Shown here: positions 1 through 10,368 of the stretch, piece by piece
Position numbering within the stretch: the stretch's first letter is position 1
How the letters are laid out: the number at the start of each line of letters is the position of its first letter
From: Acidimicrobiia bacterium
GTDB taxonomy: Bacteria > Actinomycetota > Acidimicrobiia > IMCC26256 > JAOSJM01
Assembly (NCBI GenBank): GCA_027494165.1
Contig: JAOSJM010000005.1
Coordinates: 434,001 to 498,000 of the forward strand
Length of the DNA stretch: 64,000 nt
Direction of reading: 5' to 3'
Translations under genes and position numbers: made by a program
The notes under the pieces: generated by a model
What the model saw: the letters and a program-made list of their open reading frames with translations, nothing else
What the model was told of the DNA's origin: nothing
The model's database searches: none

Positions 1-185
1 TTGAGGTCGCTCACGGCCTGCTCCTCGACGAACAGGAGCGACATCTCGGCGGCGCCGGACACCCGCTCCTCGCCCAGCACGAACCGGGCCAGCCGCACCC
101 ACCGGCGGAGGTCGACGGGGAGCTCGCGCTGCTCGTCGGCCGCGAACACCTCGAGGTCGTCGTCGGTCGCGGGATCGCCGGTCAC
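1..185 (-). CDS. ybeY: YbeY endoribonuclease/rRNA maturation factor, N-terminal part (runs off window start)
   Basis: Reverse translation VTGDPATDDDLEVFAADEQRELPVDLRRWVRLARFVLGEERVSGAAEMSLLFVEEQAVSDLN; GTGA overlap with phoH stop; phoH-ybeY order. Confidence 0.75.
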   Translation of the reverse strand, partial: MTGDPATDDDLEVFAADEQRELPVDLRRWVRLARFVLGEERVSGAAEMSLLFVEEQAVSDL

Positions 186-1150
186 CCGTCGCCCCGGTGC
201 TCGTGGCGCTCGTACGCGTCGACGATGTCCTGCACGATGCGGTGGCGCACGACGTCGCCCGAGCCCAGCTCGACGAAGGCGAGGTCCGGGATGCCCTCGA
301 GGACGGCCCGCACCGCCCGCAGCCCCGAGCGACCCCTCCCCTCGGGCAGGTCGATCTGGGTGACGTCGCCCGTCACCACGATCTTCGAGCCGAAGCCGAG
401 GCGGGTGAGGAACATCTTCATCTGCTCGGGGGTGGTGTTCTGGGCCTCGTCGAGGATGATGAAGGAGTCGTTGAGCGTCCGTCCCCGCATGTAGGCGAGC
501 GGGGCCACCTCGATCGTGCCGCGCTCCATGAGCCGGGTGACGACCTCGGGCTCGAGCATGTCGTAGAGGGCGTCGTACAGCGGCCGGAGGTAGGGGTCGA
601 CCTTGGCGAGCATGTCGCCGGGGAGGAAGCCGAGCCGCTCACCGGCCTCGACCGCCGGGCGGGTGAGGATGATCCGGTTGATCTCGCGCGCCTGGAGGGC
701 CTGCACGGCCAGGGCGACCGCCAGGTAGCTCTTGCCGGTACCGGCAGGACCGATGGCGAAGGTCACGGTGTGCGCTCGCACGGCGTCGACGTAGCGCTTC
801 TGGCCCGCGGTCTTGGGCCGGACGGACCGGCGCCCTCGCAGCACCTCGGTGGTGAGGACCTCGGTGGGGCGCTGGTCGGCCTTCAGCATCTCGATGCTCC
901 GCCCGAGCCCCTCGCGGTCGATCACGTGGCCCTGCTCGAGGAGCAGCACCATCTCCTCGAAGAGCCGGCCGACCCGCTCGGCCTCGGGCTCGTCGCCGGT
1001 GACCGTGATCTCGTTCCCGCGGACGTGGATGCTGACGGGGAACGAGGCCTCGACGAGCCGCAGCAGCTCGTCGCGCTGCCCGAGCAGGCCGACCATGAGG
1101 TGGTTGCCCGGGACGAGGATCTTGATCTGGGTAGGCGACGGGGTCGTCAC
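182..1150 (-). CDS. phoH: PhoH-like ATPase
   Basis: KTAGQKRYVDAVRAHTVTFAIGPAGTGKSYLAVALAV...FIILDEAQNTTPEQMKMFLTRLGFGSKIVVTGDVTQIDLP; start placed at GTG (VTTPSPTQIKI). Confidence 0.92.
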   Translation of the reverse strand: MTTPSPTQIKILVPGNHLMVGLLGQRDELLRLVEASFPVSIHVRGNEITVTGDEPEAERVGRLFEEMVLLLEQGHVIDREGLGRSIEMLKADQRPTEVLTTEVLRGRRSVRPKTAGQKRYVDAVRAHTVTFAIGPAGTGKSYLAVALAVQALQAREINRIILTRPAVEAGERLGFLPGDMLAKVDPYLRPLYDALYDMLEPEVVTRLMERGTIEVAPLAYMRGRTLNDSFIILDEAQNTTPEQMKMFLTRLGFGSKIVVTGDVTQIDLPEGRGRSGLRAVRAVLEGIPDLAFVELGSGDVVRHRIVQDIVDAYERHEHRGDG

Positions 1151-1247
1151 GTCGAGTGCCAGCGTACCGCTCCGGTGCGCCCGCGGCTCGCGTGGACGCG
1201 TGACCCCCGCGCCGGAGCCACCGGCTCGCCCGATCGGCCCCGGTCGC

Positions 1248-1802
1248 TCAGGCCCCGGCGCGCAGGCCGAGCTGCGACAGCCGGACGCCGAGCTCCTCGG
1301 GGCTCCGGCCCAGGACCGCGGCGAGCACCCGCAGGTCGTCGCGCCGGATGGTGAGGAGCCGGCCGTTGAAGTCCTGCCGCTGGAGCTGGATCGTCGACGC
1401 GTACCTCGACAGCACCTGGGCGTCGGGGTCGTCGAGCTCGTGCAGCCGCACGAGGTCGATCGTGAACCCACCCTCCGCGTCGAGGATCTCGGCCCCGGCC
1501 TCGGTGAGGTTGATCTCGATGTCGGCTTCCCTCGGCAGCAGCTGGTCGGCGGGCACGTCGTAGATCTCCGCGAGCCGCAGCAGCCGCGGCACCGAGATCG
1601 CGCGTTCCCCCCGCTCGTAGGCCCCGAGGACCGACGCCTTGAACTCGAGCTCCGACTTGGCCTCGACGTCGTGGAGCGACAGCCCCTTCTGGCGCCGAAT
1701 CGCCCGAAGCCGTTCCCCTACTCGCGTTCCGCTCGTTCCCACGCTCGCGCTCCCATGCCCGTTCGCCCCGCTCAGCGTACCAACTTCGCGACGTAAGGTC
1801 AC
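1248..1802 (-). CDS. BldD-like HTH regulator with C-terminal c-di-GMP-binding-type domain
   Basis: RVGERLRAIRRQKGLSLHDVEAKSELEFKASVLGAYERGERAISVPRLLRLAEIYDVPADQLLP plus QRQDFNGRLLTIRRDDLRVLAAVLGRSP, matching recalled BldD sequence. Start codon uncertain. Confidence 0.85.
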   Translation of the reverse strand: MTLRREVGTLSGANGHGSASVGTSGTRVGERLRAIRRQKGLSLHDVEAKSELEFKASVLGAYERGERAISVPRLLRLAEIYDVPADQLLPREADIEINLTEAGAEILDAEGGFTIDLVRLHELDDPDAQVLSRYASTIQLQRQDFNGRLLTIRRDDLRVLAAVLGRSPEELGVRLSQLGLRAGA

Positions 1803-1860
1803 GCCGTGCGCGCGATCCGCGTGCGAATTGGCCCGGTGCGTCACAACGAGGTGACCGGGG

Positions 1861-2553
1861 TCACACCCTTCGCGTGGTGAGCGCCGCGGCGACGGCCAGC
1901 GCGGCCGTCTCCGCCCGCAACACGTGCGGGCCGACGCGCAGCGTCGCGACCGGCGACAGCGCCTCGACCTCGGACGCCTCGACGCCTCCCTCGGGTCCCA
2001 CGACGACGAGCCACTCCCCACCCGCGGGCGGGGCGAGCGCGCCAAGGGGATCCCCCGCCCGGTCCGCCACGACCACCGCGGGGTGCCCGGCCAGCGAGCA
2101 CAGCGGGGCGAGATCCTCGACCTCGGGGAGCCGGGCCCGCCGGCACTGCGCCGCCGCCGCCCGGACCACCCGTCGCAGCCGCCCGACGCCCTCGGTGGCC
2201 CGCTCCCCCTGCCAGCGCGCCACCGAGCGCGCCGCGGTGACGGGAAGGATCCGGTCGACGCCCAGCTCGGTGAGCTTCTGCACCACCAGCTCGGGGTGGC
2301 CGCCCTTCGTGAGGGCGAAGGCCACGGCGAGCCCCGGCCGCGGACGCGGCTCCTCCCGCACCGGCCCCGCCGCCGCGAGGCCCAGGCACCCGGGCGACGA
2401 GTCCGACACCTCGTAGGCCCGCCACCGGCCGTCGCCGTCGGCCGCCGTCACGCGCTCGCCCACCCGCAGGCGACGCACGCGCTGCAGGTGGTGGCCCTCG
2501 TCGCCGTCGACCCGGCAGACGTCGTCGAGCCCGCCGAGGAGCACGTGGGCCAC
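1861..2553 (-). CDS. rsmE: RsmE 16S rRNA (m3U1498) methyltransferase
   Basis: EGHHLQRVRRLRVGERVTAADGDG...VQKLTELGVDRILPV...LVVVGPEGGVEASEVEAL...LRVGPHVLRAETAALAV. Confidence 0.92.
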   Translation of the reverse strand: MAHVLLGGLDDVCRVDGDEGHHLQRVRRLRVGERVTAADGDGRWRAYEVSDSSPGCLGLAAAGPVREEPRPRPGLAVAFALTKGGHPELVVQKLTELGVDRILPVTAARSVARWQGERATEGVGRLRRVVRAAAAQCRRARLPEVEDLAPLCSLAGHPAVVVADRAGDPLGALAPPAGGEWLVVVGPEGGVEASEVEALSPVATLRVGPHVLRAETAALAVAAALTTRRV

Positions 2554-2604
2554 GGCGGGGTCGGCCGCCGCCCAGGCCGGGGAGGGGGCCCGGCTCGCCG
2601 GGCA

Positions 2605-3702
2605 CTACTGGAAGGCCGAGCGGATCCGTGAGAGGAGCCCGGGGTCGGACGGCGCGACGTCCTCGCCGCGCAGCTCGGCCAGGCGCCGCAGGAGCTCGGC
2701 TTCCTCGGGCGCCAGCTTCTTCGGTACGTCGACCTCGACCTCTACGAGCAGGTCGCCCCGGCCCCGACCCTGGAGCGAGGGCACGCCGCGCCCGGCGAGG
2801 CGCAGCACGGTCCCGGGCTGGGTCCCCGCCGGGACGTCGAGGTCCTCGGGACCGTCGAGGGTCTCGACGGCCAGCCGGGTCCCGAGCGCGGCCTGGGCCA
2901 TCGACACGCGAAGGCGGGCCACGAGGTCGCGGCCGTGCCGTTCGAGCGTCGGGTGGGGACTCACCCGCACCCCGACGTACAGGTCGCCGGGGAGACCGCC
3001 CCTGGCCGCCGCCGGTCCCCGGCCCCGCAGCCGGAGCCGCTGCCCGTCGTCGATCCCGGCCGGTACCTCGATCTCGATCGTGCGCTCCGCCACCACCCGG
3101 CCCTCGCCACCGCAGTCAGGGCACGGGTGCAGGATCCGGGTCCCCAGGGCGCCGCAGACCGCGCAGGGTGCCGCGGTCACCATCTGACCGAGCAGCGACC
3201 GCCGCACCTGGCGGACCTCCCCGGTGCCGTCGCAGACGTCGCAGCGCGACGGGTGCGTGCCCGGCTCGCAGCCGGACCCGTCGCACCGCTCGCACGCCAC
3301 CGGCATGCGGGCGTCGACGGTCGCCGAGGTTCCGAACGCGGCCTCGGCCAGGGTGATCTCGACGATCGCCTCGGCGTCGGGTCCCTTGCGCGGACCGGCC
3401 GGTCCCCGGCGCGACGCGAAGGGGTCCGCGCCGAAGAAGGCGTCGAAGATGTCCTGGATCCCGAAGCCCTCCGGCCCCGCCCGGCTCCCGTCGGGGCCGA
3501 ACATGTCGTACCGGCGGCGGCGCTCGGGCTCGCGCAGGGTCTCGTAGGCCCTCGTGACCTCCTTGAACCGGGCCTCGGCCTCGTGGTCCCCGGGGTTGGC
3601 GTCGGGATGGAGCTCACGGGCGAGGCGCCGGTACGCGCGCTTGATCTCCGCCTCGGTGGCGTTCCGGTCGACGCCGAGCAGCTCGTAGTAGTCGGTCGAC
3701 AT
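2605..3702 (-). CDS. dnaJ: Chaperone DnaJ
   Basis: MSTDYYELLGVDRNATEAEIKRAYRRLARELHPDANPGD; Cys-rich CxxCxGxG repeats. Confidence 0.96.
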   Translation of the reverse strand: MSTDYYELLGVDRNATEAEIKRAYRRLARELHPDANPGDHEAEARFKEVTRAYETLREPERRRRYDMFGPDGSRAGPEGFGIQDIFDAFFGADPFASRRGPAGPRKGPDAEAIVEITLAEAAFGTSATVDARMPVACERCDGSGCEPGTHPSRCDVCDGTGEVRQVRRSLLGQMVTAAPCAVCGALGTRILHPCPDCGGEGRVVAERTIEIEVPAGIDDGQRLRLRGRGPAAARGGLPGDLYVGVRVSPHPTLERHGRDLVARLRVSMAQAALGTRLAVETLDGPEDLDVPAGTQPGTVLRLAGRGVPSLQGRGRGDLLVEVEVDVPKKLAPEEAELLRRLAELRGEDVAPSDPGLLSRIRSAFQ

Positions 3703-3715
3703 CAGCAGCTCCGCA

Positions 3716-4726
3716 TCACGTCGACAGCGTGCGACCGAGCTGCTGCGAGACGGCGGCCACGGCGGCGAGCGCGTGCACGTAGTCCATGCGGGTCGGTCCC
3801 AGCACGCCGACCGTCCCGACGGACTCGCCGTCGATCTCGTAGGGGGCGAGCACGAGGGAGCAGTCGCGCAGCTCCTCCAGGTCGTTCTCGGAGCCGATGC
3901 TCACCGTCAGGCCCCGGTCGAGCAGGTCGCGCGCCAGCGCCACGACGACGACGTGGTGCTCGAGCATCTCGAGGAGCCGCGCCGCCGTCTCGGCGGTGGG
4001 GAAGGCCTCCTGCTCGGCCGCGAGGCGACCCATCCCCCCGACGTACATCTCGGCCGAGCGGACCGAGGCTCGCGCCAGCAGGGCCTCGTGGAGGGTGGCG
4101 ACGAGCCGGTCGGTCTCGGGGTCACCGGTGGCGTCGGGCACGGGGAGGTCGGTCAGGGCCGCACCGCCCAGCCCGCCCGCCAGCGAGGCCGTGGCCGCCG
4201 AGGCCCTGGCGTCGTCGACGTCGGCCTCGAGGTGCACGACCTCCTTCTCGACGACGCCGTTCGACAGGACCACGACGACCATGACCACGTTGGGCTGGAG
4301 CGGGACCACCTGCACGCTGCGGACACGGGCGACGTCGGGCTGGGGGCCGACCACGACCGCCGCGTGGTGGGTGAGCCCCGAGAGGAGCTGGCTCGTCTCG
4401 TGGAGCAGGTCCTCGAGGGCCCGGTGGGCGTTGGTGAAGAAGTCGCGCACGGCCCGCGCCTGACCGCGGGGCAGGTCGCCGAGCCGGGTGCAGTGGTCGA
4501 CGAAGAAGCGGTACCCCCGGTCCGTGGGGATCCGCCCGGCCGACGTGTGCGGTTGGGCGATGTACCCCTCGCGCTCCAGCAACGTCATGTCGTTGCGGAC
4601 GGTGGCGCTGGACACCCCGAGCCGCTGGGAGCGGGCCACGGTCTGGGAGCCCACGGGCTGGGCCGTGGCGACGTAGTGCTCCACGATCGCTCGCAGGATC
4701 GCGGCCTTCCGGTCGTCCAGCGCCAT
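3716..4726 (-). CDS. hrcA: Heat-inducible transcription repressor HrcA
   Basis: MALDDRKAAILRAIVEHYVATAQPVGSQTVARSQRLGVSSATVRNDMTLLEREGYIAQPHTSAGRIPTDRGYRFFVD. Confidence 0.95.
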   Translation of the reverse strand: MALDDRKAAILRAIVEHYVATAQPVGSQTVARSQRLGVSSATVRNDMTLLEREGYIAQPHTSAGRIPTDRGYRFFVDHCTRLGDLPRGQARAVRDFFTNAHRALEDLLHETSQLLSGLTHHAAVVVGPQPDVARVRSVQVVPLQPNVVMVVVVLSNGVVEKEVVHLEADVDDARASAATASLAGGLGGAALTDLPVPDATGDPETDRLVATLHEALLARASVRSAEMYVGGMGRLAAEQEAFPTAETAARLLEMLEHHVVVVALARDLLDRGLTVSIGSENDLEELRDCSLVLAPYEIDGESVGTVGVLGPTRMDYVHALAAVAAVSQQLGRTLST

Positions 4727-4783
4727 GGTCACCACCACCACCCGGAGCCGCCCACGCGACGGGTCGGTACCCGATCCCGGCGG

Positions 4784-4810
4784 CTGGCAGTCGATTCTAC
4801 CGAGTGCCAG
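4784..4810. promoter_or_regulatory. CIRCE-like HrcA operator
   Basis: CTGGCAGTC-N9-GAGTGCCAG: 9-bp arms with one mismatch and a 9-nt spacer; about 58 bp upstream of hrcA start; compare CIRCE TTAGCACTC-N9-GAGTGCTAA. Confidence 0.75.
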
Positions 4811-5958
4811 CCGGGGAGGGCTGCGTCGCCGCCCCCGCCAGCAGCAGGCGCGCCGTCACCTCGGTGGCGAGCAGGCGGCCCCTCACCGTGAGCCGCACCT
4901 GGTCCCCGTCCCGGTCGAGGAGCCCGGAACCGGCCAGATCGGACACCACGGGCTCCGCCGAGGCCGAGACGCGGGCACCCGCCCGGGTCCGCAGGGCGAG
5001 GGCGAAGCGCTCCTCGGACCGGGCGGCCGGGTCCAGCCGCTCGTGGCCGGCCTCGGGTGACCGTCCCTCGGCGACGCGGCCCACGTAGCGCTCGGGGGTG
5101 CGGACGTTCCACCACCGCCGGCCGTCCTCGTGACCGTGGGCGGCGCAGCCGATGCCCACGTAGTCCCCCTGGTCCCAGTAGAGGAGGTGGTGACGGCACT
5201 CGGACCCGGGCCGGGCCCAGTTGGAGATCTCGTACCACTCGAGCCCGGCCTCGGTGAGCAGCCGGTCGGCGGCCAGGTACCGGTCGGCCAGGGTGTCGTC
5301 GTCGGGCCCCGCCTGCTCCCCGGCCGCGACCCGGCGCCCGAGCGGCGTGCCCGGCTCGACCGTGAGCGCGTAGGCGCTCAGGTGCGGGGGATCGAGCGCC
5401 AGGGCACCCTCCAGCGAGGCCCGCCAGTCGTCCGCCGTCTCACCCGGGCCGCCGTAGATCAGGTCGAGGTTGAGCGCCTCGAAGCCCGCGTCCCGGGCCC
5501 AGCCGACGGCCCGGACCACGCCGTCGGGGTCGTGGGTGCGGCCGAGGCCCGCGAGCACGTGCCGTCGCAGCGACTGCACGCCGAAGGAGAGACGGTTCAC
5601 TCCCCCGCCGGTAGGCCGCCAGCCCCGCCGGGTCGACCGCGTCGGGGTTGCACTCCACGGTCACCTCGGCGCCGTCGCGGCGGGGGATCTCGTCGAGGAT
5701 CCGCAGCAGCGAGGCGGCGGGCAGGAGCGAGGGCGTCCCGCCGCCGAAGAACACGCTCGTGGCCGGAGGCAGCCCGCCGGCCACCCTCCGGCGGAGGTCG
5801 GTGACGCAGGCGTCGACGTACTCGTCGAGGAGGTGGCCGCGGTCGGACCACGTCGCGAAGTCGCAGTAGTCGCAGCGGCGGGCGCAGAACGGGACGTGGA
5901 CGTAGACGCCGAAGGGCACGGGGTCATGGTCGCGCGCGCCGCCGCCCGCCCCGGTCAC
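4797..5958 (-). CDS. hemW: HemW-like radical SAM protein (frame interrupted near 5602-5606)
   Basis: N part VPFGVYVHVPFCARRCDYCDFATW...FFGGGTPSLL...VECNPDAVDPAGLAAYRR; C part in another frame VNRLSFGVQSLRRHVLAGLGRTHDPD...LIYGGPGETADDW. Confidence 0.88.
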
Positions 5959-6176
5959 GCGTGGAGGGACCGGGCGATGCGGTGCCAGAGGTCCCGGGGA
6001 GGCGGGACCGGCGGGCCCGCCAGGAGGGCAGCCGCCTCGCGGAAGAGGTCGAGACGGGCCCGGGCCACCGGATCGCACTCGACGAGCCGGTCGACGGCCC
6101 GCCGCTCCTCGGGGTCGAGCGCGTCGAGCGCGCGGATCGCGAGGAGCTCGTCGAGGTCGTGGACCGTCAGCTCCAC
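5955..6176 (-). CDS. Short anti-sigma-factor-like protein (RskA N-terminal-like, 73 aa)
   Basis: VELTVHDLDELLAIRALDALDPEERRAVDRLVECDPVARARLDLFREAAALLAGPPVPPPRDLWHRIARSLHA; overlaps the sigma stop and the hemW start. Confidence 0.65.
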   Translation of the reverse strand: MELTVHDLDELLAIRALDALDPEERRAVDRLVECDPVARARLDLFREAAALLAGPPVPPPRDLWHRIARSLHA

Positions 6177-6838
6177 GACGACCCCACGCCCGCCTCGGCC
6201 AGGGTGTCCCGGAGGCGTCCCAGGCCGGACCGGATCCGGCTCTTCACGGTGCCCTCGGGCTCCCCGAGCAGCACCGCGACCTCGCGGTAGGTGTGGCCCC
6301 CGAAGTACGCCAGCTCGATGGCGGTCCGCTCGCCGTGGTTCAGCGTCTCGAGCGCCGAGCGGACGTGCTCGGCGAGGGCCGAGCCCCACACCTCGCGCTC
6401 CACGGAGTCCTCGGACCGGGGGGCGAGCCGAGCGTCTCGCTCCTCCCGACGGCGCCGCGCGGACTCCGACCGGACCAGGTCGACGCTGCGACCGTGGACC
6501 TGGGCCAGCAGGAAGGACCGCAGCGAGCCCCGCCCCGCGTCGAAGCGGCCGGGCTCGTTCCAGAGCCGGAGGAACACCTCCTGGACGATCTCCTCGGCCG
6601 ACGCCGGATCGCCCACCAGGCGCCGGGCGAGGCCGAAGGCCGCTCCGCTGTGCCGGCGGTAGGCCTCGGCGAGGGCGTCCTGGCGGGTCCCGGCGATGGC
6701 CTCGACGAGATCGCCGTCGGCCAACGTCTCGAGACCGTCGATGGGCCGATGTTCGCGCGGAGCGCCACCGTTGTCCGTACGCCCCCTCACCGACCCGGGC
6801 GAGGACGCCCGCCGCGACGTCTGCCTCCGGTCCGTCAT
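6167..6838 (-). CDS. ECF-type RNA polymerase sigma factor
   Basis: ALAEAYRRHSGAAFGLARRLVGDPASAEEIVQEVFLRLWNEPGRFD...LNHGERTAIELAYFGGHTYREVAVLLGEPEGTVKSRIRSGLGRLRDTL. Confidence 0.9.
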   Translation of the reverse strand: MTDRRQTSRRASSPGSVRGRTDNGGAPREHRPIDGLETLADGDLVEAIAGTRQDALAEAYRRHSGAAFGLARRLVGDPASAEEIVQEVFLRLWNEPGRFDAGRGSLRSFLLAQVHGRSVDLVRSESARRRREERDARLAPRSEDSVEREVWGSALAEHVRSALETLNHGERTAIELAYFGGHTYREVAVLLGEPEGTVKSRIRSGLGRLRDTLAEAGVGSSWS

Positions 6839-6874
6839 TCCTCGCCGCGAGGACCGCCCGCTAGCCTGCCCGCC

Positions 6875-8023
6875 GTGGACCTCGACCTGCCCCCCGGGGC
6901 GGAGGAGCTCCGGGCCCGGGTGCGGGGCTTCCTCGCCGAGCACGCTCCGGGCGGGGTGTTCCCCGCCGACTGGAACCGCCGCCTGGCGCGCGCCGGCTAC
7001 GTCGCACCCCACTGGCCGCGGCCGTGGGGCCTCGAGGCGTCGCCCGTGGAGCAGCTCGTCATCGACGAGGAGCTCCGGGCCGCCCGGGCGCCGCGTCCCT
7101 CGAACCAGATCGGGATCGGGTGGGCCGGGCCCACGCTGCTCGTCGCCGGCTCGGCCGGGCAGCAGGAGCGCTGGCTCCCCGGGATCCTCGACGGATCGGA
7201 GATCTGGTGCCAGCTCTTCAGCGAGCCGGGCGCGGGGAGCGACCTCGCCTCGCTCACCACGCGGGCCGTGCGCGACGGCGACGAGTACGTCGTCACCGGC
7301 CAGAAGATCTGGACCACGTTCGCCCACCAGGCCCGCTTCGGGATCCTGCTCGCCCGCACCGACCCCGACGCCGAGCCGCACCGGGGCATCTCGTACCTCG
7401 TCTGCGACATGCGGTTCCCCGGCATCACGGTGCGGCCGATCCGACAGATGAACGGGATCGCCGACTTCAACGAGGTGTTCCTCGACGGCGTGCGGATCCC
7501 GGTCGACCACCTCGTGGGCGAGGAGAACGACGGCTGGCGGCTGGCCAAGGTGACGCTGGGCAACGAGCGGGTGTCGCTGTCCGGCGAAGGCGCCCTCTGG
7601 GGCATGGGGCCCACCGCCCACGACCTCGTCGACCTGGTCCGCGAGCACGGCGGCGCCGCCGATCCGCTCCTGCGCCAGCGGCTCGCCGCCCTCTACGTCG
7701 AGGCCGAGGTGCTGCGGCTCATCCGACTCCGCACCGTGTCCGCCCGCGTCCGGGGCCTCGAGCCCGGGCCCGAGGCGTCGGTGCGCAAGGCGCTGGCCGA
7801 CGAGCACGGGCAGCACGTCATGGCCCTCGCCGTGGACCTGGCCGGCGCCCACGGGATGCTCGTCGACCGCGGTCCCTGCGGCAGCACCGACCCGACCTGG
7901 CCGCTGGGGTTCCTCTTCTCACCCGCCCTCACCGTGGGGGGCGGGACCGCCCAGGTGCAGCGGAACATCATCGGCGAGCGGGTGCTGGGCCTGCCCCGCG
8001 ACCCCGAGCCCTCCCGGGCCTAG
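6875..8023 (+). CDS. Acyl-CoA dehydrogenase family protein
   Basis: WCQLFSEPGAGSDLASLTTRAVRDGDEYVVTGQKIWTTFAHQARFGILLARTDP...GGGTAQVQRNIIGERVLGLPRD. Confidence 0.92.
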   Translation: MDLDLPPGAEELRARVRGFLAEHAPGGVFPADWNRRLARAGYVAPHWPRPWGLEASPVEQLVIDEELRAARAPRPSNQIGIGWAGPTLLVAGSAGQQERWLPGILDGSEIWCQLFSEPGAGSDLASLTTRAVRDGDEYVVTGQKIWTTFAHQARFGILLARTDPDAEPHRGISYLVCDMRFPGITVRPIRQMNGIADFNEVFLDGVRIPVDHLVGEENDGWRLAKVTLGNERVSLSGEGALWGMGPTAHDLVDLVREHGGAADPLLRQRLAALYVEAEVLRLIRLRTVSARVRGLEPGPEASVRKALADEHGQHVMALAVDLAGAHGMLVDRGPCGSTDPTWPLGFLFSPALTVGGGTAQVQRNIIGERVLGLPRDPEPSRA

Positions 8024-8033
8024 CTCCCCGGCC

Positions 8034-9818
<1,785 letters not shown>

Positions 9819-9974
9819 GGGGTGGGATGCTCCGGGGTGCTCCGCCGGCGGGAGAGGCCGGTCCGGACCCACATTGTCGCGGGTGGGGAGCTCCGGGCCG
9901 GCACGGTGCGACGGACGCCGCCGCCGCTGCTACCCTGACCGGGTTCCGGCACCGTCCCTCGGAGCATCACGCGC

Positions 9975-10253
9975 ATGGCGAACATCCAGAGCCAGAAGAA
10001 GCGGAACCGCCAGAACGAGAAGCGGCGACTCCGCAACAAGGCCGTCCGCTCCGAGCTCAAGACGCGGGTCAAGGCCGCCCGCCAGGCGGTCGAGACCGGC
10101 GCCGACGACACCACCGAGAAGGTCCGGGCCGCCCAGAAGCGGATCGACAAGGCCGGTGCGAAGGGCACGATCCACAGGAACCAGGCCGCGCGGAGGACGT
10201 CCCGCCTCATGAAGCGGACCGCTGCGGCGACCGGCGGCTCCGACGGCGCCTGA
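9975..10253 (+). CDS. rpsT: 30S ribosomal protein S20
   Basis: [39 protein letters not shown]...[19 protein letters not shown]. Confidence 0.95.
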   Translation: MANIQSQKKRNRQNEKRRLRNKAVRSELKTRVKAARQAVETGADDTTEKVRAAQKRIDKAGAKGTIHRNQAARRTSRLMKRTAAATGGSDGA

Positions 10254-10293
10254 CCGGCCCTCGTCCCGACCGGTCCGCCGACCCACCCCCACC

Positions 10294-10316
10294 GAGGCGC
10301 CCCCGAGGGGCGCCTC
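10294..10316 (+). terminator. Strong hairpin downstream of rpsT (putative terminator)
   Basis: GAGGCGCCCC-CGA-GGGGCGCCTC, 10-bp perfect stem with 3-nt loop; no U-tract. Confidence 0.65.
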
Positions 10317-10368
10317 GACCGCGTCCGGGACCGTGCGACCACCGTGACCGGCGCGCACGGGCTCCCCG

